From positions 1 to 32,245 of the forward strand of contig JAUIFY010000031.1 of assembly GCA_030430245.1 (NCBI GenBank): a DNA stretch of 32,245 nucleotides. The letters are read 5' to 3'. Below the pieces are notes generated by a model. The model did not search any database, had not been told where the DNA came from, and saw only the letters and a list, made by a program, of their open reading frames with translations. A program made the translations under genes and the position numbers. This document shows, one piece after another, positions 1-7,950 of the stretch. How positions within the stretch are numbered: the stretch's first letter is position 1; the number at the start of each line of letters is the position of its first letter. Origin of the DNA: a bacterium (lineage in GTDB: Bacteria > Desulfobacterota > Binatia > UBA12015).

Positions 1-2
1 GT

Positions 3-152
3 CCCCTCTCGCCCACGATCCGGCCCGACGGCGTGCACTTCGACGAAGACGCCGCTCGAGAGATCGTCGAATCCTTCCTCGGCCCGGCCCTTCTGGAAGC
101 GTACGCAGGAGTCGCGGGCGAGTCGCGACCGCGGGCGGATCCGGTAGACTGA
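3..152 (+). CDS. C-terminal fragment of a probable SGNH-type hydrolase or acyltransferase
   Basis: The window opens inside a gene whose last 49 codons are readable in frame 3 and end at a TGA at 150-152. The peptide contains RPDGVHFDEDAAREIVE, which looks like the final block of SGNH/GDSL hydrolases, where the Asp and His of D-x-x-H (here DGVH) are two members of the catalytic triad. The alternating acidic and hydrophobic helix that follows is also usual there. The stop lies 9 bases before the next ATG, so it is probably co-transcribed with the downstream sulfatase. Only the tail is visible, so substrate and N-terminal domains cannot be judged. The family call rests on one motif. Confidence 0.6.
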   Translation, partial: PLSPTIRPDGVHFDEDAAREIVESFLGPALLEAYAGVAGESRPRADPVD

Positions 153-161
153 TGGGCTCCG

Positions 162-1571
162 ATGAGGTTCCTCCCGCTCGTCTTCTCGCTCGTCGCGACC
201 GCCCTCGCCGGCTCCCCCGAGACGGCCCTCGCCGACCAAGGTCGGCGTCCGAACATCGTGCTGATCTACGCCGACGATCTCGGCTGGCGCGACACCGGCC
301 ATACGGGCTCCGACTACTACCGCACCCCACACATCGACGGCCTCGCCCGAGCCGGCATCACCTTCACCAACGCATACGCCGCCGCGGCGACCTGTGCGCC
401 GAGCCGCGCCGCGCTGCTCTCGGGCCGCTCGCCGGCCGCCATCGGCTTCTTCGGCCTGGCCGGCGTGACCCTGCCCTCCGCCCGCCTTCGCGTTCTGCAG
501 GTCACGGGCCGACCTCGGTACCCCGCCGGGGACGTGACCATCGCCCACGCTCTGCGCGACGCCGGCTACCGGACGGGCATGGTCGGCAAGTGGCAGCTCG
601 GCGCGACCCCGGAGACCACCCCCACGGCGCGCGGCTTCACCTTCGCTCACGTCATCGAACCGAAGTCACCACCGGCCCCCGATGCCGGACCGAAGCGCAT
701 CGACGAGATCACGCGCGTCGCCCGCAACTTCATCTCGGACAACCGCGACCACCCGTTCTTCCTCTACGTCTCCCACCTCGCGGTTCACACCCCGGTGGAG
801 GCGCGACCCGAGACGATCGCGACGTGGAGGCAGCGTCCCCCCGGGCGGCAGCACCGGCACCCGAGGTTCGCGGCGATGATCGAGCACCTCGACGAGAGCG
901 TCGGTCGGATCCTCGCGGCCCTCGACGAGCACGGACTGACCGACGACACGCTCGTTCTCTTCACGTCCGACAACGGAGCGGCGCCGATGTCTCCCCAGAC
1001 GCCGCTGCGGGGGTCGAAAGGGTCGTACTATGAAGGAGGGATTCGCGTCCCGCTGTTCGCGCGCTGGCCTGCGGTCGTCGCGGCCGGGCGGACGTCGGAC
1101 GTGCCCGTGAGCCAGATCGACGTGTTTCCGACCGTGCTCGCCGTGGCGCGGGCGCCCGAGCCGAAGGGGAAGCGACTCGACGGAGTGAGTCTCCTTCCCC
1201 TCCTTCGAGGGACCGGCGGACTCGACCGGACGGCCTTGTTCTGGCACGCCCCGGTCTACACGGGCGCGGGTGGCCGGAGCCACCGCTCCGGACCGCTGCC
1301 CGGCGTCCCGGTCTCGGTCGTCCGCAAGGGGGATTGGAAGCTCCTTCTCTTTCATGATCGTTGGGCGCTCGACGGCGGCCGCGCTCGCCTCGAAACGAAC
1401 GGCGCGGTGGAGTTGTTCGACCTCGCCACCAACCTCGACGAGTGCTGCGATCAATCGACGACCCGGCCCGAGAAGCGTGACGAGCTGCTCGACGATCTCT
1501 TGCACTGGATCGACGAGAACGACGCTCCGCTCGCGAGCGCGCCGAATCCCGCCTACCGAGCGCCGGACTGA
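162..1571 (+). CDS. Secreted Cys-type sulfatase (arylsulfatase family)
   Basis: This 469-residue protein has the length and layout of an arylsulfatase, which hydrolyses sulfate esters. Residues 1-24 form a signal peptide. The metal-binding pair D38-D39 sits in IVLIYADDLGW. C78-A-P-S-R82 is the signature whose Cys is converted to formylglycine, followed by AALLSGR. Further sites are K143 in VGKWQLG, H209 in AVHTP, D270-N271 in FTSDNG and K286 in LRGSKGSYYEGG. The family normally has His two residues after the Lys (GKWHLG), but here it is Gln145. No formylglycine-generating enzyme is in this window. The start is the first ATG that gives a signal peptide and lies 9 bases after the upstream stop. 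The 3' end overlaps the convergent gene by 19 bases. The sulfatase fold is certain; the substrate is unknown. Confidence 0.93.
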   Translation: MRFLPLVFSLVATALAGSPETALADQGRRPNIVLIYADDLGWRDTGHTGSDYYRTPHIDGLARAGITFTNAYAAAATCAPSRAALLSGRSPAAIGFFGLAGVTLPSARLRVLQVTGRPRYPAGDVTIAHALRDAGYRTGMVGKWQLGATPETTPTARGFTFAHVIEPKSPPAPDAGPKRIDEITRVARNFISDNRDHPFFLYVSHLAVHTPVEARPETIATWRQRPPGRQHRHPRFAAMIEHLDESVGRILAALDEHGLTDDTLVLFTSDNGAAPMSPQTPLRGSKGSYYEGGIRVPLFARWPAVVAAGRTSDVPVSQIDVFPTVLAVARAPEPKGKRLDGVSLLPLLRGTGGLDRTALFWHAPVYTGAGGRSHRSGPLPGVPVSVVRKGDWKLLLFHDRWALDGGRARLETNGAVELFDLATNLDECCDQSTTRPEKRDELLDDLLHWIDENDAPLASAPNPAYRAPD

Positions 1572-2908
1572 TTCGAGAAGGGCCCGAGTCCGAGGCTCGC
1601 GAGGCGTCCCCCCATCTGCTGCACCAACCGGGGGCTCGCCCGACTCAGGAGCCGCAGACAGGCGAGATCGGCGTGCGGCACCCGCTCGAGGCAGTCCCGC
1701 CCGAGGGAGAGCCGCTGCCAACGCTGATGCGTCTTCGCCACGCCCATCCGGGCGTTGCCGACGTACCCCGCGCCGGCCACAACCAGCGCAACCACCGCGA
1801 CCACACCGGCGAGCGCGCGCGTTCGCGCTCCCAGCCTCTCCCACCCACCGGCGTGCGCCCCCAGAACCAGAACGGGTGGGACCGCGGCCCAGTAGAGGGC
1901 GGGGAACATGGCGAAACGCGACAGCAGGGGTGCATTGGGGCCCGTCTGTCGTCCGGCCGCCGTCAGGACGCCGCCGGCGGCGACGTACGCCAGGAGAAGA
2001 AGCCACGGGACGAGGGCCGCGCGGTCGTCCCGCGAGCGAAGTCCCACGAGCCCCAGAAGGCCGATCGCGATTCCGACGAGACCCCACCCGAACGCGACCC
2101 CGGGGTCCCAGACCGCGAAGCGGGACCCGAGGTACTTGACGACCCAATCCAGGATCAGCAGCGGCGACGGACCGCCCCCGGAAAGGCTTCCGGCCGTGGC
2201 GCGGGTCGGGTACCCGACGAAGTAGAGGCCGATGAACGTCGCCGCCAACAGACCGGCCGCGAGGGGCGCTCGCCGGCCGCCTCCGGGCCACGCCACAAGC
2301 GCCATCGCGATCGGCCCGAGGACGAGAAGCGGCATCGCGCCGAGGTAGGAGTAGGCGGCGAGAACGCCGCCTCCGACACTCACCAGCGCGCCGGTCGGGG
2401 TGGGTCCGAACCGGCCCAGCCCCCAGGCGCTCACGCATCCGCCGAGGACGGCCAGGTACAGGTTCATCATCCAACCGAGCGTCCACCCATGCCACGCCCC
2501 GAGGGTGAACAAGCTCGTCGAGGCGAGCGGCACCATCCACACCCAACCGCGCGGTGCGCGCGGACGGACGGTGAGGCGAGCCAGATCGGCGAGGAGTAGC
2601 ACCGCGAGCCCCACCACCGCGAAGTCGAACCACATCTCGGCGCGCGTGTCCCAACGCGTGAGCCCCGCCAGGAACAGCATCACGATCTTCGGGAAGACGA
2701 TCCGGTGTGGCCCGAACGGAACCCATGCGGTCGACGGGTCGTAGCGCCCGTTCCAGTACGCGACGATCTCCGGCGCGAATCGCCACTGGTCCTGGATGGG
2801 CAGGTTCAGCCCGTACTCCGCGACCGTCGCGGCGACGATCCCGGGTGCCACGAGCGAGAGCGCCGCCGCCACCGGCACACGCCACCCGAGATCCGCCCCC
2901 CGCGCCAT
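1553..2908 (-). CDS. Polytopic membrane protein, GT-C-like, function unknown
   Basis: The 451-residue product has an N-terminal membrane segment at about residues 11-30 and roughly ten further hydrophobic stretches. The first extracytoplasmic loop carries IQDQW (D40, Q41, W42), then YDPSTAWVPFGPHRIVFPK (H69, R70) and TRWDTRAEMW. This 'acidic loop, then PHRI-FP' layout recalls bacterial membrane proteins often annotated as hypothetical or glycosyltransferase-like, in which an early acidic loop residue is typical of the GT-C fold. That assignment is inference. It is transcribed divergently from the lipoprotein sulfatase homologue starting at 3017, and its last codons overlap the secreted sulfatase tail to tail. 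No enzymatic function can be assigned from the sequence alone. Confidence 0.82.
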   Translation of the reverse strand: MARGADLGWRVPVAAALSLVAPGIVAATVAEYGLNLPIQDQWRFAPEIVAYWNGRYDPSTAWVPFGPHRIVFPKIVMLFLAGLTRWDTRAEMWFDFAVVGLAVLLLADLARLTVRPRAPRGWVWMVPLASTSLFTLGAWHGWTLGWMMNLYLAVLGGCVSAWGLGRFGPTPTGALVSVGGGVLAAYSYLGAMPLLVLGPIAMALVAWPGGGRRAPLAAGLLAATFIGLYFVGYPTRATAGSLSGGGPSPLLILDWVVKYLGSRFAVWDPGVAFGWGLVGIAIGLLGLVGLRSRDDRAALVPWLLLLAYVAAGGVLTAAGRQTGPNAPLLSRFAMFPALYWAAVPPVLVLGAHAGGWERLGARTRALAGVVAVVALVVAGAGYVGNARMGVAKTHQRWQRLSLGRDCLERVPHADLACLRLLSRASPRLVQQMGGRLASLGLGPFSNQSGAR

Positions 2909-3016
2909 CCGGCGACTCTAGCCTGCACCTCTCACCGGGTCACCCGAGCGGGCGGACACCGAGCGGGCGGACCCTGCGGGTTGACCGTGCCGAAGCGCCG
3001 CTGCAGCATCGGTCGG

Positions 3017-4357
3017 ATGCGGATCCCGGCCGTCCTCGCGCTCGTCGCAACCGCGCTCGCGATGACGGCGTGCCCCAACGCCGATCCTCCACGCCCGCGG
3101 AATCTCCTCCTCGTCTCCCTCGATACGATGAGCCCCGCGCACATGGCGCTCTACGGGCACGATCGCGACAACACGCCGACCCTCGATCGGCTCGCCGAGA
3201 GCGGGGTCGTGTTCACCAACGCCTACTCGACGTCGTCGTGGACGCTGCCCGCGCACGCGTCGCTGCTCTCGGGTCTCTACCCCACATCGATCGCACCCGA
3301 CGCGACCGACCGCCGGCTCTACCGCGCCTCGACGCTCCTCTCCGAGCGGTTCGCCCGACACGGCCACCGAACGGCGGCGGTCGTCGGAGGCGGCTTCGTC
3401 TCGAAGGAGTACGGGGCGGACACCGGATTCGAGAGCTTCGAAGAGAAGACGGGCGTCGACGCCGCGTTGCGATGGATCGAAGAGCATCGCGAGGAGCCAT
3501 TCTTCTTCTTCTTCCACACCTACGCCCCGCACACTCCGTACCGGGATCGCCGCTACGCAGAGGCTCTTCCCCCGGGCCGACTCGAGGGCATCTACCGCGG
3601 CGGCACGAAGCGTGAACGAAAACGACTGCACTCTCTCGTGCACGACGGACGCCCGGTCGACGAGTCGGAGAAGGAGTTCGTTCGGGCGCTCTACGACGGA
3701 GGCATCGCGCGCGCCGACGAGATGGTGGGCCTTCTGGTCGACGGGCTCGAGCGCCTCGGCCTCGCCGATTCGACGGTCGTGATCGTGACCAGCGACCACG
3801 GCGAGGAGTTCTGGCAGCACACGAAGCGCGGCGCCGCGCACGGGCACACCCTTCACGACGAGCTGCTTCGCGTTCCACTGGTCTGGCGCGACCCGGGCCT
3901 CACGCCGACGACGTCGAGGGTCGACGCTCCCGTGAGCCTGATCGACGTGGTGCCGACGATCATCGCGCGCTTCGGGCTCGATTCCTCCGGCCAGCTCGAT
4001 GGCGTCGATCTCACGCCTCTCCTCGAGCGCGGCACGTGGAGCGTGGACCGCACGCTGTTCGCGGAGGGAACCCGCGTCGGCGACCACCACACGGCCGCGA
4101 TCGGGAGCCGCGGGAAGCTCATCGAACTCCGCGACCGACAGACGCCCGGGACGGTGACCGGGAGGCGTCTGTATCTGGCCGCCGACGCCGACGAGCGCGA
4201 CGACCGGACGGGAACGTCACCCGACGTCGAGCGAGAGCTCGATCGCGATCTCGCGCGACACCGGGCCGGCGCCGCGACCAGCGCCCCCAGCGAGGTGGAG
4301 CGACCGATCGGCGAAGAGACCCGCCGCCGACTGCGCGAGCTCGGCTACGTCGAGTGA
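3017..4357 (+). CDS. Lipoprotein of the sulfatase/alkaline-phosphatase superfamily, Thr at the catalytic position
   Basis: The start at 3017 gives a 446-residue protein beginning MRIPAVLALVATALAMTAC, a lipoprotein signal with lipidation Cys19; the open frame extends further upstream but has no signal there. Superfamily blocks are present: LLVSLDTMSP with metal ligand D36, then SSWTLPAHASLLSG, SDHGEE at 259-264, HGHTLHDELLRVPL from 275, and the ending RRLRELGYVE typical of this subgroup. Aligned with C-x-P-S-R of true sulfatases, the nucleophile position is T76 (T-L-P-A-H), so it cannot form formylglycine. Such Thr/Ser members are usually phosphotransferases, phosphodiesterases or uncharacterised enzymes, so the label 'sulfatase' may mislead. 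It probably acts at the periplasmic or outer-membrane face. Confidence 0.9.
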   Translation: MRIPAVLALVATALAMTACPNADPPRPRNLLLVSLDTMSPAHMALYGHDRDNTPTLDRLAESGVVFTNAYSTSSWTLPAHASLLSGLYPTSIAPDATDRRLYRASTLLSERFARHGHRTAAVVGGGFVSKEYGADTGFESFEEKTGVDAALRWIEEHREEPFFFFFHTYAPHTPYRDRRYAEALPPGRLEGIYRGGTKRERKRLHSLVHDGRPVDESEKEFVRALYDGGIARADEMVGLLVDGLERLGLADSTVVIVTSDHGEEFWQHTKRGAAHGHTLHDELLRVPLVWRDPGLTPTTSRVDAPVSLIDVVPTIIARFGLDSSGQLDGVDLTPLLERGTWSVDRTLFAEGTRVGDHHTAAIGSRGKLIELRDRQTPGTVTGRRLYLAADADERDDRTGTSPDVERELDRDLARHRAGAATSAPSEVERPIGEETRRRLRELGYVE

Positions 4358-4432
4358 GTCTCATCGGGGCGGTCCCCCTCCTCGGACCCTCGCCGGGTGC
4401 GCGCCCCGCCGCGCGGAGCTAGCATTCGCGGG

Positions 4433-5677
4433 ATGCTGCACGGGACGACCCACCCCGATTTCGCCGACGTCGCTCGGTCGCTCGCTCGCATTCTGCCCAA
4501 GCGCGGGCCGGGTGGAGCGGCGGTGTGCGTCTATCACCGAGGCGAGAAGGTCGTCGACATCTGGGGCGGGACGCGCGATCGCGCGGGGAACCCCTGGCAG
4601 GAGGACACGGTCAGCATCTCGTTCTCCACGACGAAGGGAGTGGCCTCCACCCTGCTTCACATGCACGCGGACCGCGGCCTGGTCGACTACGAGGCTCCGG
4701 TCCGCGAGTACTGGCCCGAGTTCGGCACCGCGGGCAAGGAGAGCCTCACCGTCCGACAGCTGATGTGTCACGAGGCGGGGCTCTACGCGATCGCCGAGAT
4801 GGTCGACCACGCCTCCGAGATGCTCGACTGGGACCAGATGATCCGCCGACTCTCGGAGGCCGCACCGCGCCACGCACCGGGGACCGACCACGGCTACCAC
4901 GGGCTCACCTACGGCTGGCTCGTGGGCGAGATCGTGCGGCGGGTCTCCGGCGGCAAGTCGTTCGCGGAGCTGCTCGACGCGTCGATCGCGCAGCCGCTCG
5001 GGCTCGATGGCCTGTACTGCGGCGTACCGGCCGACCAGATGCATCGCTGCGCGGAGCTCATGGCGCCGGCCTTCGACGCTCCCGAAGAGCAGCGAAAGCG
5101 AACCACCGAGAGGACCTGGCGCAACGCGCGGGTCTGGGGCCAGCGCCTGGGCAGGATCGGTCTCCGCTACGACCCGGTCGAGTCGCTCGAGGCGCTCATC
5201 CCGCCGGGCATGGACGACCTCGGCTTCAACGACGAGGCCTTTCGGGCCGCGTCGATCCCGGCCGCCAACGGGTTCTTCACCGCGCGCTCCCTGGCTCGCA
5301 TGTACGCGTGTCTCGCGCAGGGCGGCGAGCTCGACGGCGTGCGTCTGCTGTCCTACGACACGATCCGCAAGGCGACCGAGGAGCAGAACCGGGGCATGGG
5401 GCGCGTCGTTCCGATCTCGATGCGCTGGCGCCTCGGCTACCATCGCGTGTTCGCGGTCCGAGCGCGCGTTCCGGCGGGCTTCGGGCACTTCGGCTTCGGA
5501 GGGTCCGGGGCCTGGGCCGATCCCCAGCGCCAGCTCGCGGTCGCCCTGACCGTCAACAGCGGCGTCGGCACCCCGTTCGGAGACTCGCGCATCGCCCGGA
5601 TCGGCGGCGCCGCCGCGCGCGCGGCCGACCGTCGACGCAGGCGCGCTGCCGGCCCCCCCTCGCCTACGCGAGCTTGA
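4433..5677 (+). CDS. Serine hydrolase, beta-lactamase/esterase (EstB-like) family
   Basis: The 414-residue protein has the class C beta-lactamase fold used by esterases and D-aminopeptidases. The nucleophile motif S65-T-T-K68 lies in SISFSTTKG. A tyrosine region, GYHGLTYGWLVGEIVRRVSG around residues 154-173, would hold the second catalytic motif, and a C-terminal GHFGFGGSGAWADP block matches the H-x-G region. No signal peptide is seen, so it is probably cytoplasmic. The start MLHGTTHPDF is preferred to an ATG 12 codons upstream because related proteins begin close to this H-P-x-F segment. The last 14 bases overlap the convergent SDR gene. Family members act on esters, lactones or beta-lactams; the substrate cannot be told here. 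Confidence 0.9.
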   Translation: MLHGTTHPDFADVARSLARILPKRGPGGAAVCVYHRGEKVVDIWGGTRDRAGNPWQEDTVSISFSTTKGVASTLLHMHADRGLVDYEAPVREYWPEFGTAGKESLTVRQLMCHEAGLYAIAEMVDHASEMLDWDQMIRRLSEAAPRHAPGTDHGYHGLTYGWLVGEIVRRVSGGKSFAELLDASIAQPLGLDGLYCGVPADQMHRCAELMAPAFDAPEEQRKRTTERTWRNARVWGQRLGRIGLRYDPVESLEALIPPGMDDLGFNDEAFRAASIPAANGFFTARSLARMYACLAQGGELDGVRLLSYDTIRKATEEQNRGMGRVVPISMRWRLGYHRVFAVRARVPAGFGHFGFGGSGAWADPQRQLAVALTVNSGVGTPFGDSRIARIGGAAARAADRRRRRAAGPPSPTRA

Positions 5678-6527
5678 GACCGAACCTCGCCTCGAAGTCC
5701 CGATAGTAGGCCGCGTCGTCCGCCGCCCTGCCCAGCTCGACCCACTCCTCGTCGGACATGCGGGCGCGCCCGGTCGGCAGCTCCTCGCCACCCCAGGCGC
5801 ACGTGTACCGCAAGCGCGGGCTCGGGTCGGTGAGGGCGCCCGCGATCGTGTCCGCGACCTCCTCGGCCGGCACGGCCGCCTCGATGCCCTTCGCGTAGAA
5901 CTGCAGCATGCGCCGGTACGCCGGCTCGTACGCGGTCGGCTCCGGATGCCCGACGTTCTTCGGCAGGATCGCGGTTCGGGTGACTCCCGGCTCGATCACG
6001 ACGACGCGTAGTCCGAACGGCGCGACCTCCTGCGCCAGGTTCTCCGAGAGAGCCTCGACGGCCCACTTCGAAGACGAGTAGACGACCTGGCCCAGAGCGG
6101 CGATGCGCCCCGCGATGGAGCTCACGTTCACGATCTGCCCCGTCCCGCGCGCACGCATCCGCGGCAGCGCCGACTGGATGCACCGAATCACTCCCCAGTA
6201 GTTCGTCTCGAAGACCTGCCGCGCGGCCTCGATGTCGACGTCCTCGACCGTCGCGTTGAACCCGACGCCCGCGTTGTTGACGAGCACGTCCAACGCCTCG
6301 ACCTCGCCGTGCACCCGCTCGAACGCCGCCCGCACGGACGCGTCGGAGCCCACGTCGAGCTGCACGGGCTCGACCTCCACCCCGGCTTCGGCGGCCAGCG
6401 CGCCGAGCTTGTCGCCCTTCCCCGGATCCCTCATCGCGGCGAAGACGCGATAGCCGTCCGCGGCGAGCCGAAGCGCCGTCGCGCGACCGATGCCCGAGTT
6501 CGAACCAGTGACCAGTGCCGTCTTCAT
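5664..6527 (-). CDS. Short-chain dehydrogenase/reductase (SDR, classical)
   Basis: This is a 287-residue NAD(P)-dependent oxidoreductase of the classical SDR family. It has the cofactor motif TGSNSGIG (7-14), NNAG (84-87), catalytic S136 or S137 in VNVSSIAG, and Y150-x-x-x-K154 in VVYSSSKWAVEAL. The EPGVTRTAI segment and extended C-terminus resemble the subgroup acting on lipids, retinol or steroids, but the substrate is not deducible. A clear GGAGGT ribosome site at 6539-6544 on this strand lies 11 bases before the ATG and supports the start. It is divergent from the selenoprotein gene across an 83-base gap and convergent with the serine hydrolase. Confidence 0.93.
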   Translation of the reverse strand: MKTALVTGSNSGIGRATALRLAADGYRVFAAMRDPGKGDKLGALAAEAGVEVEPVQLDVGSDASVRAAFERVHGEVEALDVLVNNAGVGFNATVEDVDIEAARQVFETNYWGVIRCIQSALPRMRARGTGQIVNVSSIAGRIAALGQVVYSSSKWAVEALSENLAQEVAPFGLRVVVIEPGVTRTAILPKNVGHPEPTAYEPAYRRMLQFYAKGIEAAVPAEEVADTIAGALTDPSPRLRYTCAWGGEELPTGRARMSDEEWVELGRAADDAAYYRDFEARFGLKLA

Positions 6528-6538
6528 CGCACGACACT

Positions 6539-6544
6539 ACCTCC
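6539..6544 (-). promoter_or_regulatory. Ribosome binding site of the SDR gene
   Basis: The minus strand reads GGAGGT here, 11 bases upstream of the ATG at 6525-6527. It decides the start against a much longer open frame that continues upstream on the same strand. Confidence 0.6.
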
Positions 6545-6610
6545 AAGAACCGGTCGAGGGTCAAGCGGAACCCCTTGACCTTTCGACACATACAATGCCA
6601 ATAGAGAGGC

Positions 6611-7837
6611 GTGACGATCGAACGTGACGAGCTCGGCTTCGACGCCCCGGCCCCGCTCGGGCATCCCGGACGCTTGGGCCTTCGCCCGGGCCGCGAGATC
6701 GGCCCGGCGGTGGGCGAGCGCCTCCCCGACTTCGAGCTGCCCGACGCCTCGGGCCGACGCGTCCGCTTCCACGAAGACCGCGGCGACGCGAAGAGCGCGG
6801 TCGTCTTCTACCGATCCGCCGTCTGGTGACCCCCCTGCTGGACGCAGCTCGGTGAGCTGCGCGACGCCTACGGCAAGTTCGAGCACGCCGGAATCCGACT
6901 GTACGCGATCTCCTACGACGACCGACGCGTGCTGTCCGAGTTCGCGGAGAAGCAGAAGATCCCCTACCCGCTTCTTTCGGACGTCGATTCGGACGTCATC
7001 CGGCACTACGGGATCCTGAACGACCAGATCGAGGTCGGCGACGCGTTCCTCTACGGGATTCCGTACCCCGGAGTCTTCGTGACCGACGAGCGGGGCGTCG
7101 TCGTCGCGAAGTTCTTTCACGACTCCTACAAGAAGCGCGAGAGTCCCGAGCTCCTGATCGACGCCGCCCTCGGGCGGATCGAGCTCTCGGACGACGCGCC
7201 GCGCGTCGACGGCGGCGACGCCGAGGTGAAGATCACGGCGGCGATCCACGGCGGCCCGGGCTCGATCCGCCAGGGCATCCGCCGCGAGGTGGTGGTGCGC
7301 TTCGAGCTCGGGGACGGGCTCCACATCTACGACGCGCCGGTGCCCGACGGGATGGTGCCCACGACGGTGAGGGTGACGGGACCGGCGGGGCTGGTCGTCG
7401 AGGACACGATCGCGCCTCCCACGACGCCGCTGCGCCTCGCCTCGATGGACGTCGAGCTGCGGGTCTGGAGCGGGACGGTCGATCTGCGCGTGCCGATCTA
7501 CGGCGCCGGCGAGCTCGTGAGTGAGGTGCGGCCCCTCGACCGCGACTCGATCTCGATCGACATCGAGGTTCGCTACCAAGCCTGCGACGCCGACACGTGC
7601 CTACTCCCGAAGACCGAGCGGCTACGGATCCAGGTGCCCCTCGACGTGATCGACATCCCCGACATCTCGCTCCACACGGGCCACGGCCAACGCGTCGGCA
7701 ACTACGATGGCACCCGCCACCTGGTGCGGCTCTTCGCCCGGAAGGTGCTGCCTCATCCCCTCGGCTTCCTCAAGTTCCTCGCGAAGTCGATCCGCCTGGA
7801 ACGCGCGGCCCGAAGGCGCGGGGCCGACCGGGCCTGA
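6611..7837 (+). CDS. Probable selenoprotein: peroxiredoxin-like (UxxC) thioredoxin-fold domain fused to a DsbD alpha-like domain
   Basis: Read through the in-frame TGA at 6827-6829, this gene encodes 408 residues from a GTG start. Residues about 35-185 are an AhpC/TSA-type thioredoxin fold: GERLPDFELPDASGR, VVFYRSAVW-U73-P-P-C76-WTQL, IRLYAISYDD, and the cis-Pro region IPYPGVFVTDERG (P153). Homologues carry C-x-x-C after FYR-x-A-x-W, so the TGA sits exactly at the attacking Cys. A SECIS-like hairpin follows. Residues about 200-350 resemble the DsbD alpha domain, ending in YQACDADTC (C325, C330), the pair that exchanges disulfides in DsbD. No signal peptide or membrane segment is seen, so it is probably a cytoplasmic peroxide or disulfide reductase. 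The reading frame is unbroken on both sides and both halves show protein-like conservation, arguing against a pseudogene. AGAGG at 6605-6609 is close to the GTG, so the exact start is uncertain. Confidence 0.88.
6827..6829 (+). other. In-frame TGA, probable selenocysteine codon (U73)
   Basis: The TGA falls between VVFYRSAVW and PPCWTQL in the same frame. In cysteine homologues this position is the first Cys of the redox C-x-x-C motif, and C76 is retained. A TGA at exactly this position, followed by a stem-loop at the right distance, is the classic signature of selenocysteine insertion rather than termination. Confidence 0.85.
6843..6861 (+). promoter_or_regulatory. Bacterial SECIS-like stem-loop
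   Basis: The 19-base segment CGCAGCTC-GGT-GAGCTGCG forms a perfect 8-bp stem with a three-base GGU loop. The loop starts 22 bases after the TGA (21 bases between), within the roughly 16-37 base range known for bacterial SECIS elements. It has G in the first loop positions, as the consensus requires. SelB with selenocysteyl-tRNA would bind here. It lies within the coding sequence, as is normal in bacteria. Confidence 0.75.
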
Positions 7838-7939
7838 CCCGTGCCGGCGCCGCGCGCGCCCCCGGGCGTGGCGCACCGAACTGGGCCTGGCGTCGCTCCT
7901 CGGCTATAGAACGTCCCAAAAGAGCCACGCGCCGTGGCC

Positions 7940-7945
7940 AGGAGA
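7940..7945 (+). promoter_or_regulatory. Ribosome binding site of the aldehyde dehydrogenase
   Basis: AGGAGA lies 5 bases before the ATG at 7951 and fixes this start against an open frame reaching 118 codons further upstream. A TATAGA sequence at 7905-7910 could be a -10 box, but no convincing -35 is seen. Confidence 0.7.
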
Positions 7946-7950
7946 ACCCG

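Noticed and set aside
666..2885. Long minus-strand open frame of 739 codons
   Set aside because: It is Arg/Gly/Pro-rich, has no domain, and runs antisense to the sulfatase and in another frame of the membrane-protein gene; a GC-rich shadow.
6575..6596. TTGACC and TACAAT as a sigma-70 promoter for the selenoprotein gene
   Set aside because: The boxes are only 10 bases apart, too close for a standard promoter; TACAAT alone may still be a -10 element.
6611..6829. Separate 72-residue protein ending at the TGA
   Set aside because: It stops in the middle of the thioredoxin-fold active-site loop, while the same frame continues with the rest of the domain; a recoded gene explains it better.
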